Shown here: piece by piece, positions 8,475 to 17,272 of the stretch
Position numbering within the stretch: position 1 is the stretch's first letter
Layout: each line of letters begins with the position of its first letter
Source of the DNA: Terriglobus albidus
GTDB lineage: Bacteria > Acidobacteriota > Terriglobia > Terriglobales > Acidobacteriaceae
NCBI RefSeq assembly: GCF_025685425.1
Contig: NZ_JAGTAS010000026.1
Span: forward strand, 62,001 to 126,000
DNA: 64,000 nt
Direction of reading: 5' to 3'
Position numbers and translations under genes: made by a program
The notes under the pieces: generated by a model
Databases searched by the model: none
What the model was told of the DNA's origin: nothing
What the model saw: only the letters and a program-made list of their open reading frames with translations

Positions 8475-9597
8475 ATGCAGCTAATGGATATGAAACAGGA
8501 GCATAAAGCCGCTTTTGATCGTGCCGAAGTGATTATCACCAAGGCAGAGCACGAGAATCGCCCTCTCACCACGTCGGAGAAGGCAGAGTACGGCGAGAAC
8601 ATGGCCAAGTCGAATCCTTGAGTCGTCGAATCAAGGAAGTTGAGTCAAAAAACACAATCAGAAACAAGATGACCAACGGGACGCTCATCATGGATAACGG
8701 GCGTCGGTACAACGCGACGCCTCAGCAGAAGTTCCTTTCCAACCAATATGCCGAGGCGTTCTTCGATTACGTCGCATCGGGCGGCTCGCGCGTCGATGCG
8801 GCGTTATACGAGGGTGCAGACAACGCAGGCGGTTACACCGTACCTCTGACCGTGGAGTCCAACGTCATTCCGCTCGCTCCGCCAGATCAGGGTGTGCGGC
8901 AGGTTGCAACCGTCATTCCCACCGTGATGGACATCAAGCTGCCACGTAAAGGTGCGTTCGGTGTAGCAGGCGCGAAGCCGGAATCGGGGGCTAGCTCCAA
9001 CAGCTTCCCCGAAACTGACCCCGTGCTTGAGCAAGTCACGTTATCCGCATTTATGGCCGGCATTCGAGAAACCATCAGTTGGGAACTCGCGCAGGACGTG
9101 CCGACCTTCCAGGCGTTCGCAGTGGATGACATGCTGACGGCGCAACAGATTTACGAGGGCAACAAATACATCAACGGCGGCGGTACCGGAGAGCCTCAAG
9201 GCTTGCTCGGCAACGTGGGCGCGGGTGTAACCGGAGCGGTGGCAGATGCGCAGGGTAATCTCTTGAGCATTGATGCAACCTTCGATGTCCTCGGCAAGCT
9301 GAAGACGCCATACCACCAGAACGCCGGATGGCTCATGCAGCGATCAACGGCTGTTGCAATCCGCAAGGCGCAGAAGCAGGCAAACCTCTTCGAGCCCGTG
9401 TTCGTTCGCGTGGGTGACCGTGACTATCTGCACGGCTATCCCGTGACGTACGACAGCAACATGCCCTCTACCGCAGCCGGCGCTACCCCTGTTCTGTTCG
9501 GCGACTTCAAAGCCGGATATGTCATTGGTGACCGCGGCGGTTCCGGTATCAACGTGAAGGTGCTCGATCAGGTCCAGGCAATGTATTCAAATTTTCT
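8475..9597 (+). pseudogene. HK97-type major capsid protein, 5' part (frameshifted and split by insertion)
   Basis: The reading from ATG 8475 (MQLMDMKQEHKAAFDRAEVI) gives a coiled HK97 delta domain but stops at TGA 8619-8621. The capsid continues in the -1 frame from 8618 (SRRIKEVES, then GGYTVPLTVESNVI, SAFMAGIRETISWELAQDV, GGGTGEPQGLLG and VLFGDFKAGYVIGDRGG), the typical HK97 fold order. At 9593-9597 the gene is cut by foreign DNA; the last native residues are QAMYSNF. The missing C-terminus lies at 28748-28849. Two independent lesions (a one-base shift and a 19-kb insertion) make it a dead gene. Confidence 0.85.
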
Positions 9598-9632
9598 ATT
9601 TGTCGACAAATCGTTGACATTAAATCTATGAT
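9598..9632 (+). promoter_or_regulatory. Operator palindrome and promoter of the aldolase operon
   Basis: ATTTGTCGACAAAT (9598-9611) is a perfect 14-bp palindrome of the GntR-operator kind. It covers the candidate -35 box TCGACA (9603-9608); after 18 bases comes TATGAT (9627-9632), six bases before the ATG. No ribosome site precedes the ATG, so a leaderless mRNA is likely. The regulator is not in the window. Confidence 0.55.
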
Positions 9633-9638
9633 GCCCAC

Positions 9639-10541
9639 ATGGCAAAATTGGTAACGGGCGTTTATGCGGCAGTACTTACGCCGCGCGATGCCGTGGGAAA
9701 GATCGACGCAGAACGGCTTCGGGGATGGATCGAGTTCCTTCTGCGCAAAGGTGTCCAGGGTTTTGCCATCAATGGAGCAACCGGCGAGTTTCCTATGGTG
9801 ACCGAGGCAGAGTTCTCGGAGCTGATGGAGATCGTGGCCGGTACCGTCGCGGGGCGGGGGAGCTTCCTTGCTGGTGTGGGGGCTGCTGGAAGCTCTGCTG
9901 CCATTTGCCTGGGAAAGATTGCGTATGAGGCGGGCGCGCAGGCTTTGCTGTTACCGATGCCGTACTTCTTCCCATACAGCCAGGGAGATTTGACGGCTTT
10001 CTGCCGCGAGGTGGCCGAGAGTGTGGAGACACCGGTGCTGCTCTACAATCTGCCGCAGTTTACCTCCGGTCTGCAACCGGAGGCGTCGCTGGCGTTGATC
10101 GAACAGTGCAGCAACATCATCGGCATCAAGGACTCGAGCGGTTCGCTGGATACGGTATCGCTGCTGAGCAAGCGCGCGCCGGAGGCATGCCGCATCATTG
10201 GGAATGACAGTGCTCTGGCGCCGGCCTTGAAGAGCAAGGTGGCCGATGGTGTGGTCTCGGGCGTATCGTGCGTGTTGCCGGAGCTGATTACAGCGATCTT
10301 CTCCTCCGGTGTGGAGGAGACCCGCGGCGTGGATCTGGATGCGCTCAACGGCAGGCTGCACATGTTTATCCAGCAGCTTGACCGGATGCCGACGCCGTGG
10401 GGGCTGAAGGTCTTCGGCGAGGCGCGCGGTCTGGCGCATGCGACCTTCCCCTTTGCTCTCAGCGATGAGCGCAGGCAACAGATGCATGAGATGCTGGCGT
10501 GGTTTGCGGAGAACCGCGCAGCCATGATGGTTCAGGAGTAA
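9639..10541 (+). CDS. Dihydrodipicolinate synthase (DapA)-family lyase/aldolase
   Basis: 300 residues, normal for the DapA/N-acetylneuraminate-lyase family of class-I aldolases (TIM barrel). Seen: substrate loop INGATGEFPMVTEAEF, active-site tyrosine in VLLYNLPQF and Schiff-base lysine in IIGIKDSSGS. The context (uronate-type MFS transporter, pectinases) argues for a sugar-acid aldolase or dehydratase, such as a 2-keto-3-deoxy sugar-acid aldolase, rather than lysine biosynthesis. It is the first gene of a three-gene operon; its stop overlaps the next start by one base (TAATG). The exact substrate cannot be read from the sequence. Confidence 0.85.
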   Translation: MAKLVTGVYAAVLTPRDAVGKIDAERLRGWIEFLLRKGVQGFAINGATGEFPMVTEAEFSELMEIVAGTVAGRGSFLAGVGAAGSSAAICLGKIAYEAGAQALLLPMPYFFPYSQGDLTAFCREVAESVETPVLLYNLPQFTSGLQPEASLALIEQCSNIIGIKDSSGSLDTVSLLSKRAPEACRIIGNDSALAPALKSKVADGVVSGVSCVLPELITAIFSSGVEETRGVDLDALNGRLHMFIQQLDRMPTPWGLKVFGEARGLAHATFPFALSDERRQQMHEMLAWFAENRAAMMVQE

Positions 10542-12148
10542 TGGCGATGGTGAAGGAAGTTGTTCTGGTAACAAGCGGCGATCTGCGGCTTTCGGCAAAC
10601 CAGGCCTGCTGGCCGGCACAGAAGGAGCTGGAAGAAAAGCTAACCTCGGTGCTTGCGTCGATGGGTGTTACGTTGCGGCGTGCCTTTCCTGTCAATGAGA
10701 AGACAGGACACGGCTTTCTCTCCAGTCAGCGCATGGGAATGGATGTCTTCGCCACGATCTCCAAGGATATGCCGCTGATCTTTGCGACCGCAGCGTGGCA
10801 GTACACGCATCATGTGCTGCCGGGCATGCGCTTCCACAAGGGACCGATTCTGACGCTTGCGAACTGGTCGGGTCAGTGGCCGGGCCTGGTGGGTCTGTTG
10901 AACCTGAACGGATCGCTGGTCAAAGCGGGCGTAAAATTCTCCACCCTGTGGAGCCGCGGCTTTGACGATGCCTTCTTCCTGCATGGCCTGAAGCAGTGGC
11001 TGGAGACAGGGACGGTTACGCATGATCTTTCGCATGTGACGCCGCTGAAGATCGACAGGCTTCCGGAAGCGGCAAAGACCGCGGGCCGCGAGGTGGCCAT
11101 TGCGCTTCGCGATCACAAGGCGATCTTCGGTATCTTCGATGAAGGCTGTATGGGAATGTACAACGCCATCATCGATGACGAGCTGCTGAATCCCTGTGGG
11201 TTCTTCAAAGAACGGCTGAGCCAGAGCGCGCTCGCCGCGCGCATGAACACAATCAGCGACGAAGAGGCTGCGAAGGTACGCGCGTGGCTCGATGCACGCG
11301 GTCTGCGCTTCGTCACCGGCACAGATGAGGCAACAGAGTTGACCGATCGCCAGATCCTGCTGCAGGCGAAGATGTATATCGCCGCTGTACGCATCGCGGC
11401 GGAGTTCGGTTGCGATGCTATCGGCATTCAGTATCAGCAGGGACTGAAGGATACGACGCCGGCCTCGGATCTGGTGGAAGGCCTGTTGAATAATCCTGAG
11501 CGTCCGCCGGTCTTTGATGAGAATGGTGTAGAGCTCTTCGAGGGTAAGGCGCTGCCGCATTTCAATGAGGTGGACGAGGGCGCCGGTGTCGATGCGCTGG
11601 TGACCAATCGCTGCTGGACGAAACTCGGGCTTGATCCTTCGACGACGCTGCATGACGTGCGTTGGGGCGAAGAGCTCGAGGTCGATGGGGAGAAGCAGTT
11701 TGTGTGGGTGTTGCAGATTTCGGGAGCTGCTCCGGCCAGCCATTTCGTCGGCGGCTATGCAGGTTCGGTCAGTGAGCGGCAGCCGGCGATGTACTTCCCG
11801 CTTGGTGGCGGATCATTGAAGGGTGTCGGCAAACCCGGCGAGATTGTATGGAGCCGTGTCTTTGTCGAAGGCGGCGCGTTGCACGTTGATCTCGGCCGTG
11901 GAACGGTTGTTGCGCTGCCCGAGCAGGAGACGGAGCGTCGCTGGCGCGAGACCACCTATCAGTGGCCCATCGTCAATACGGTGCTGCACGGCGTTACGCG
12001 TGACAGCTTCATGGCGCGCCATCGCGCCAACCACATCAGCATTGCCTATGCGAATGATGCCGCTGGTGCCGATCACGCACTGGCGGTAAAGGCCGCGGCG
12101 TTTGCGGAGCTTGGTGTTAACGTTCATCTATGCGGAGTCAATGCATAG
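10541..12148 (+). CDS. L-fucose/L-arabinose isomerase-fold protein
   Basis: 535 residues from ATG 10541. The layout is that of the fucose-isomerase-like family: two N-terminal Rossmann-like domains (VVLVTSGDLRLSANQ, LANWSGQWPGLVGLLNLNG), a middle domain with FGIFDEGCMGMYNAIIDDEL, where acidic residues could bind metal, and a beta-rich C-terminal domain (PAMYFPLGGG). The family binds a divalent metal and interconverts aldoses and ketoses; here the substrate is likely a pectin-derived sugar or uronate (inference from neighbours). It overlaps both neighbours, by one base upstream and eight downstream. It is distant from true FucI, so no symbol is given. Confidence 0.7.
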   Translation: MAMVKEVVLVTSGDLRLSANQACWPAQKELEEKLTSVLASMGVTLRRAFPVNEKTGHGFLSSQRMGMDVFATISKDMPLIFATAAWQYTHHVLPGMRFHKGPILTLANWSGQWPGLVGLLNLNGSLVKAGVKFSTLWSRGFDDAFFLHGLKQWLETGTVTHDLSHVTPLKIDRLPEAAKTAGREVAIALRDHKAIFGIFDEGCMGMYNAIIDDELLNPCGFFKERLSQSALAARMNTISDEEAAKVRAWLDARGLRFVTGTDEATELTDRQILLQAKMYIAAVRIAAEFGCDAIGIQYQQGLKDTTPASDLVEGLLNNPERPPVFDENGVELFEGKALPHFNEVDEGAGVDALVTNRCWTKLGLDPSTTLHDVRWGEELEVDGEKQFVWVLQISGAAPASHFVGGYAGSVSERQPAMYFPLGGGSLKGVGKPGEIVWSRVFVEGGALHVDLGRGTVVALPEQETERRWRETTYQWPIVNTVLHGVTRDSFMARHRANHISIAYANDAAGADHALAVKAAAFAELGVNVHLCGVNA

Positions 12149-13394
12149 CGTGACGGCCACCGAGTCGCGTACCGGCACGCCCTATCCCTGGCTGCTGGTG
12201 GGCATGCTGTGGTTTGTCTGCCTGTTCAACTATGCGGATCGTCAGGCAATCTTTTCGGTCTTTCCGTTGCTGCGGAAGGAGCTTTCGCTTACGCCGATTC
12301 AGCTCGGCATCGTGGGATCGAGCTTCATGTGGATGTATGCGCTTGCCGGACCGCTGGCAGGGTGGGTGAGCGATCGTATCTCTCCACGCAAGGTGATTAT
12401 CGGCGCGTTGGCCTTCTGGTCGGTGGTAACGGCAGGAACGGCGCTCTGCCATAGCTACGGCATCCTCGTCTTCTTCCGCACGCTGGGTGGGTTGGGTGAG
12501 GCTTTTTACTTTCCCGCGGCCATGGCGCTGATCGGGGCGTATCACGGTGCGGCGACACGGTCCCGGGCAATGGCCCTGCATCAGTCGAGTGTCTACGCAG
12601 GCACCATCACGGGTGGAGCGATGTCCGCGTTCATCGCTGAGCGGCACGGCTGGCGGTCGAGCTTTACCATCTTCGGCGTGCTGGGTGTTGTGCTGGCGGT
12701 GGTGCTGCTCTTCTGCCTGCGGCAGCCTCCGCGTGTTGCCGGCGATGAGCGACAGGAGAACCCGCTGCTGCACTTTGTACGTGGAGTGCGTGAGGTGCTG
12801 CGTAACGGCCGCATTGTCCTGATGATTGCGGTCTTCATGGGAGCGAACTTCGTCGCCGTGGTCTTCCTGACATGGCTGCCGACCTTTCTGCTGGAGAAGT
12901 TCCACATGAGCCTGAGCAATGCCGGCTTCAGCTCGACGGCGTATCTGCAGGCTGCTTCGGTGTTGGGTGTGCTGCTGGGGGGCTGGCTTGCTGACCGGTT
13001 CGCAGCAAAGCGGGCAGGCGGACGTCAGCTGACGCAGGCGATCGGCCTGCTGTGCGGTGTGCCATTTTTGTTTCTTACCGGATGGTCGATCACCGTGTTG
13101 GGACTGATCGTCAGCATGACCGGCTTTGGTTTTTTCAAAGGCATCTACGACGCAAATATCTGGGCATCGTTGTATGACGTAGTGCCGGTGGAGAAGCGCG
13201 GTGTTGCCGCCGGTGTGATGAATAGTCTGGGATGGCTGGGTGGAGGCTTTGCTCCGGTGCTGATTGCTGCGGCAGCACAGAGGTTTGGGCTTTCAGCGTG
13301 TATCAGTGCGACGTCCGTGATCTATCTGTGTCTTTCGGTCGTGATGATGGGACTGGCGGCGAGGCTCGCGAAGCGAGCCTCGGTTAAAAGTTGA
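12141..13394 (+). CDS. MFS transporter, anion:cation symporter type (hexuronate-like)
   Basis: 417 residues from ATG 12141 (GGAG four bases upstream), overlapping the isomerase-like gene by eight bases. Twelve hydrophobic segments are visible, with the family loop GWVSDRISPRKVI between helices 2 and 3 and a repeat of it in the second half (GGWLADRFAAKRAGG). The N-terminal motif LFNYADRQAIFSVFPLL resembles the ACS family, which includes ExuT-type hexuronate and glucarate transporters. Inner membrane, proton-coupled uptake. Its place in the aldolase operon supports uptake of a uronate or pectin monomer. Confidence 0.85.
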   Translation: MHSVTATESRTGTPYPWLLVGMLWFVCLFNYADRQAIFSVFPLLRKELSLTPIQLGIVGSSFMWMYALAGPLAGWVSDRISPRKVIIGALAFWSVVTAGTALCHSYGILVFFRTLGGLGEAFYFPAAMALIGAYHGAATRSRAMALHQSSVYAGTITGGAMSAFIAERHGWRSSFTIFGVLGVVLAVVLLFCLRQPPRVAGDERQENPLLHFVRGVREVLRNGRIVLMIAVFMGANFVAVVFLTWLPTFLLEKFHMSLSNAGFSSTAYLQAASVLGVLLGGWLADRFAAKRAGGRQLTQAIGLLCGVPFLFLTGWSITVLGLIVSMTGFGFFKGIYDANIWASLYDVVPVEKRGVAAGVMNSLGWLGGGFAPVLIAAAAQRFGLSACISATSVIYLCLSVVMMGLAARLAKRASVKS

Positions 13395-13764
13395 AAGTTA
13401 AAAGTTGAAGCGTTAATGCATGGGTGAGATTGGGCGTATGGTCTGCCCATGCACCGTTGCCCCATTCTTTCGCGTGGCGAAAGGGTGGGGTATCGCGCTG
13501 TGCGCGACCGCTTTTCGTTCTCTGGGTAATGAAAGCCAGAGCGGTCTCGCTTCGCTCGATACCCCACGCTAATACCCCAGCGAACAAGTTCGCCGGGGAC
13601 CCCACCCTTCGCGATGAAGCCGCGAAGAATGGGGCAACGAGTGTATTGCTTGTCGAGAAATGTGTGGCTTCCGCTCACCCTAGCGTTGCGAGCGTTCACC
13701 CCCAAAACGAACAAGTCCATTGGGGACCCCGAGGGTGGGGTGCCCGGGCGGGATGTTTCTCTTG
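13395..13764. repeat. Intergenic region with dispersed palindromic repeats
   Basis: No gene seen. It holds GTTGAAAGTTAAAAGTTGAA just after the MFS gene. The 24-bp repeat palindrome (arms CCCCAGCGAAC and GTTCGCCGGGG) is at 13575-13598, with a degenerate copy at 13699-13724. A long imperfect inverted pair (CCCATTCTTTCGCG at 13459 and GCGAAGAATGGGGC at 13621) encloses the first palindrome. Both flanking genes point into the region, so it may also end their transcripts. Confidence 0.55.
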
Positions 13765-14559
13765 CTAGAGTGACGCCAGAAAAGCGCGGTCTTCGTCGGA
13801 GAGATCTGCTTTGGCTAACAGGTCGGGGCGGTTGCGGGCGGTCTTCAGGAGCTGTTGTTGCCGTCTCCATTTGCGTACCTGGGCGTGGTCGCCGTTGGCC
13901 AGCACTTCAGGGATGGTGTGACCGAGGAACTCTGCGGGGCGGGTGTAGTGCGGGTAGTCGAGCAGGCCTCCGCTGCCGTGGGTGGCTTGCGGACTTTCGA
14001 GGGTGTGTTCGATCTCCTCGTCGCTGTGGCCGAAGGATTCGAAGCGGGCGGAGTCGGCGTTGCCCAGCACGCCGGGCAGCAGTCGCGTAACCGCGTCGAG
14101 GATGATGGCCGCGCCCAGCTCGCCGCCTGAGAGAACGTAATCTCCGACGGAGAGTTCGCGGTCGCAGAGCAGGGTGTTGACGCGTTCGTCCACGCCTTCG
14201 TAGCGTCCGCAGATCATGGTGATGCGTTCCAGCCTGGAGAGTTCGTGAGCAATGCTCTGGGTAAACGGCTTGCCGCCCGCTGCCAGCAAGATGACGGATT
14301 CGTGTGTCAGATCGCGTTCGGCCAATGGAGTGATGCCGATCGATGCGGCGCACTCGAAGATGGGCTGGGCTTTCAGCACCATGCCTTCGCCTCCACCGAA
14401 GGGCCGGTCGTCGACAGTGCGATGGCGGTCGTGCGTAAAGGCACGGAGGTCGTGGGTGTTGGCAGAGACCACGCCTTTACGAATGGCGCGGGAGACCACG
14501 CCGTAGTCGAGGGGGCCGGCGAAGAAGCCGGGAAAGATGGTGATGATCTCGAACCGCAT
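13765..14559 (-). CDS. trmD: tRNA (guanine37-N1)-methyltransferase TrmD
   Basis: 264 residues, full length. SPOUT trefoil-knot motifs are intact: [12 protein letters not shown] and [14 protein letters not shown] for S-adenosylmethionine binding, and [11 protein letters not shown] in the C-terminal tRNA-binding domain. It methylates G37 of tRNAs reading CNN codons and prevents +1 frameshifts; it is normally essential. The usual partners rpsP, rimM and rplS are absent. The gene stands alone, on the opposite strand, inside a pectin locus that itself lies in a prophage. It is therefore either a second copy or a relocated housekeeping gene. Confidence 0.95.
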   Translation of the reverse strand: MRFEIITIFPGFFAGPLDYGVVSRAIRKGVVSANTHDLRAFTHDRHRTVDDRPFGGGEGMVLKAQPIFECAASIGITPLAERDLTHESVILLAAGGKPFTQSIAHELSRLERITMICGRYEGVDERVNTLLCDRELSVGDYVLSGGELGAAIILDAVTRLLPGVLGNADSARFESFGHSDEEIEHTLESPQATHGSGGLLDYPHYTRPAEFLGHTIPEVLANGDHAQVRKWRRQQQLLKTARNRPDLLAKADLSDEDRAFLASL

Positions 14560-14739
14560 CCTGAGAGTTCAGTGTACGTCTCCTGCGAACAGGGAAGAGG
14601 GGGTGTACTTCGCCGGGGCTGGTTCGGTATAGTCCATACCGAGCCGTGTGGGACCCCGTTTTGCGTTCCTGGGAGGTTTTTCCGGGACAAATCCGGCCGG
14701 TTGAGATAACGTTTTCTTAAATCCGTTCGAGGAAGATAC

Positions 14740-16623
14740 ATGCAAATGAAGTGGATGGCAGTTGGCCTCAGCGCGCTGGCGCTGGGGGTTGCGGCGGCGC
14801 AGCAGCCGGCGAAGCTGAGCGTGGACACCACGCAGAAGACGGCTGATGTGAGCCCTACGCTCTATGGCCTGATGACAGAAGAGATCAACTTCAGCTACGA
14901 CGGTGGCCTGTATGCGGAGATGATCCGCAACCGCACCTTCACCAACCGCTGGCCGCGGTTTGAGTGGTGGCGTGTGGTGACCCAGGGCGACTCCTCCGCT
15001 GTCGTGGAGAACGGCGACAGCGGCCCCAGCGAGGCGTTGCCCAAGAGCATGAAGCTCGTGGTGCGCGAGGCATCGAAGGGCAACGAGGCGGGTGTTACTA
15101 ACGATGGCTACTGGGGCATGCCGGTGCGGCCTTCCTCGACTTACAGCGGATCGTTCTATGCCAAGCCTGCGGGTGTGGGGACGGCGCATATCCGCCTGAT
15201 TGCGAACCAGACCGCTGCGACGCTGGCGGAGACGACCGTACCGCTGACCGATGGCGACTGGAAGAAGTATGACTACACCCTGAAGACGGGCGCAGGCGTG
15301 GTTCCGGGCAAAGACAATCATTGGGAGATGACGTTTACCCAGAAGGGCAGCATCGAGCTGCAGATGGTCAGCCTGTTCCAGCCCACGTTCAACAACCGCG
15401 AGCATGGCAATCGTCCCGACCTGATGAAGATGCTGGCGGCCATGCATCCGAACTTCCTGCGCTTCCCCGGCGGTAACTACGTCGAGGGCAACACGCTGGC
15501 CGAGCATTTCGATTGGAAGAAGACCATCGGGCCGCTGGTCGATCGTCCGACGAAGCGGACCTCATGGGGCTATACCTCGAGCGACGGCATGGGCCTGCTC
15601 GAGTTCCTGGAGTGGTGTGAGGACCTCAAGATGGAGCCGGTGCTGGCCATCTTCGCCGGTTACACGCTGAACGGAGAACATGCCGAGGGCGACGCGCTGA
15701 ATCCCTATATTGCCGACGCCCTGGATGAGATCGAATACGTGATTGGTGACACGAGCACCAAGTGGGGCGCGGTCCGTGCTCGCGACGGACATCCGGAGCC
15801 GTTCAAGCTGCGCTTTATCGAAGTCGGCAACGAAGATAACCTCGACCGCTCGGGTAGCTACATCAAGCGCTATCCGCCATTTGAGAAGGCCCTCCGCGCG
15901 AAGTATCCGCAACTGAAGCTGATTGCGACTGCATGGCAGCATGGCGGCTCGCCCGACCTGGTGGACGATCACTACTATCAGACTCCGCATGAGTTCTTTG
16001 ACCTGGTGCACAAATACGACAACGGCGACCGCAACGGCCCGAAGATCTTCGTGGGTGAGTGGGCGACGCGTACCGGCTCGCCGACGCCCGACTTCGGCGC
16101 TGCGCTGGGTGATGCTGCCTGGATGACCTCGATGGAGCGCAACTCCGACCTGGTGGTCATGGCTGCGTATGCTCCGCTGTTTACGAACGTGAATCCGGGC
16201 GGCATGCAATGGTCGAGCGATCTGATCGGCTATGACGCGCTGCATTCGTATGGCTCTCCCAGCTACTGGGCGCAGGTGCTCTTCAACGAGCATCTGGGAA
16301 CGCAGGTGGCGAAGAGCCAGGCCGAAGGAGTGGGCAGCCGGTTCTTCTGGTCGGCGACGGTTTCGCCGGCGAAGAAGGTGCTCTACCTGAAGCTGGTGAA
16401 CGCGAGCGATCGTCCCGAGGCGCTGACGCTGGACGTCACGGGAGCCAAGGCGGGAGCCGCGGTTACCAACACCATGCATGCAGCGACCTGGTATGTGACC
16501 AACGCAATCGATCATCCGGAGACCATCAAGCCGGTGAAGGGAACCACCATCGTAACGGCGGGCAGCTGGAAGCACGTGGTGGGACCGAACACCATTGAGG
16601 TGATCGACATTCCTCTGAAATAA
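14740..16623 (+). CDS. GH51 alpha-L-arabinofuranosidase, secreted
   Basis: 627 residues. Signal peptide MQMKWMAVGLSALALGVAAA with cleavage near AAAQQ. The N-terminal beta domain (SPTLYGLMTEEINFSYDGGL, MIRNRTFTNRWP) is followed by a TIM barrel with LRFPGGNYVEG, the acid/base Glu in IEVGNEDN and the nucleophile Glu in KIFVGEWATRTG, then a C-terminal beta-sandwich. It removes arabinose side chains of arabinan or pectin, here in the periplasm or outside the cell. GAGGAAG is the ribosome site. It has its own promoter region, shared divergently with trmD, and a strong terminator follows. AACGTTTTC upstream is a weak LacI-like half-site. Confidence 0.92.
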   Translation: MQMKWMAVGLSALALGVAAAQQPAKLSVDTTQKTADVSPTLYGLMTEEINFSYDGGLYAEMIRNRTFTNRWPRFEWWRVVTQGDSSAVVENGDSGPSEALPKSMKLVVREASKGNEAGVTNDGYWGMPVRPSSTYSGSFYAKPAGVGTAHIRLIANQTAATLAETTVPLTDGDWKKYDYTLKTGAGVVPGKDNHWEMTFTQKGSIELQMVSLFQPTFNNREHGNRPDLMKMLAAMHPNFLRFPGGNYVEGNTLAEHFDWKKTIGPLVDRPTKRTSWGYTSSDGMGLLEFLEWCEDLKMEPVLAIFAGYTLNGEHAEGDALNPYIADALDEIEYVIGDTSTKWGAVRARDGHPEPFKLRFIEVGNEDNLDRSGSYIKRYPPFEKALRAKYPQLKLIATAWQHGGSPDLVDDHYYQTPHEFFDLVHKYDNGDRNGPKIFVGEWATRTGSPTPDFGAALGDAAWMTSMERNSDLVVMAAYAPLFTNVNPGGMQWSSDLIGYDALHSYGSPSYWAQVLFNEHLGTQVAKSQAEGVGSRFFWSATVSPAKKVLYLKLVNASDRPEALTLDVTGAKAGAAVTNTMHAATWYVTNAIDHPETIKPVKGTTIVTAGSWKHVVGPNTIEVIDIPLK

Positions 16624-16644
16624 AAGTCCCTCCCCGGAAAGCAC

Positions 16645-16686
16645 GCAGGCGGAGCGCGTAACAGGCGCTCCGCCTGCTTTTTTTTG
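16645..16686 (+). terminator. Rho-independent terminator of the GH51 gene
   Basis: Perfect 13-bp stem GCAGGCGGAGCGC / GCGCTCCGCCTGC with a seven-base loop, followed by a run of eight T. Confidence 0.93.
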
Positions 16687-16715
16687 CGCGCAAAGCACAC
16701 TTTCTTCTAAGGCTT

Positions 16716-16847
16716 AGAGCAGTTCTCCATCAGCTATAGAGCTGCAAAAGGGAGTCTGAAGCAAGCACTTGGTCATTGGGTGTGATGGAAGGAGCATTGG
16801 GTCCTTGCAATGAAACAAGCTCTATACCCCAAAGAGAACACTCTAAA
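16716..16847 (+). repeat. MITE-like repeat unit, copy 1
   Basis: About 132 bp, nearly the same as 17134-17268. The ends are inverted (AGAGCAGTTCTC and AGAGAACACTCT). Shared internal blocks include GAGCTGCAAAAGGGAGTCTG and CAAGCTCTATACCCCAA. No coding potential. It could be a non-autonomous mobile unit or a structured RNA; the sequence does not settle which. Confidence 0.6.
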
Positions 16848-16849
16848 GC

Positions 16850-17133
16850 ACTGAAGGCCTTTCCACCCCAACGAACGTGTTCGTTGGGGGCAGACGCGTT
16901 CTATACCAGCCTACTGCTACGCCCAGGTTTTCGCGCTATATCGAAGTTCGTTCCTGTTTTGCTTAAGGGCACGGCTTCAGCCGTGCCGTATAAAGTTGGC
17001 AAGAAACGCGGCTTTAGCCGCTGAGGTCATGGTTTGGTACCTCAGCGGCTAAAAGCCGCATATCTTCTGGGCTCAGTACGGGACGGCTGAAGCCGTCCCC
17101 TTAAGCAAGGCATTCGCGCCGCAGGCGCGAACC
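16850..17133. repeat. Intergenic repeats between the two MITE-like units
   Basis: No gene seen. It holds a copy of the 24-bp palindrome (arms CCCCAACGAAC and GTTCGTTGGGG, 16866-16889). It also holds the hairpin GCACGGCTTCAGCCGTGC near 16968-16985, the pair GCGGCTTTAGCCGC (near 17009) and CAGCGGCTAAAAGCCG (near 17042), and GGACGGCTGAAGCCGTCC near 17081-17098. The same three hairpin types recur at 22850-23120. Confidence 0.6.
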
Positions 17134-17268
17134 AGAGCTGTTCTCCATCAGCCATAGAGCTGCAAAAGGGAGTCTGAACCAAGCAGTTGGTCGTTTGGTG
17201 TGATGGGAGAGAGCATCCGGGTCCTCGCAAAGAATCAAGCTCTATACCCCAATAAAAGAACAGCTCTA
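17134..17268 (+). repeat. MITE-like repeat unit, copy 2
   Basis: About 135 bp, direct repeat of 16716-16847 with some substitutions. The terminal inverted repeats are better preserved here: AGAGCTGTTCT at the left and AGAACAGCTCT at the right. The right end lies about 175 bp upstream of the TonB receptor start. Confidence 0.6.
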
Positions 17269-17272
17269 GTAG

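Noticed and set aside
8605-8630. Programmed -1 frameshifting in the capsid gene
   Set aside because: No slippery X-XXY-YYZ heptamer or strong downstream hairpin is seen; a mutation in a decaying prophage is simpler.
9639-10541. Naming the gene dapA for lysine biosynthesis
   Set aside because: It is in an operon with a uronate-type transporter and an isomerase-like gene; family membership alone does not fix the substrate.
10640-11743. Long open frame on the strand opposite the isomerase-like gene
   Set aside because: Overlaps a well-supported gene over its full length and shows no family signature or ribosome site.
10541-12148. Naming the gene fucI
   Set aside because: The fold resemblance is to the wider isomerase family, and the pectin/uronate context does not support fucose as substrate.
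16716-17268. CRISPR array
   Set aside because: There are only two units of about 133 bp with inverted ends and no regular short repeats or cas genes; no CRISPR array was seen anywhere in the window.
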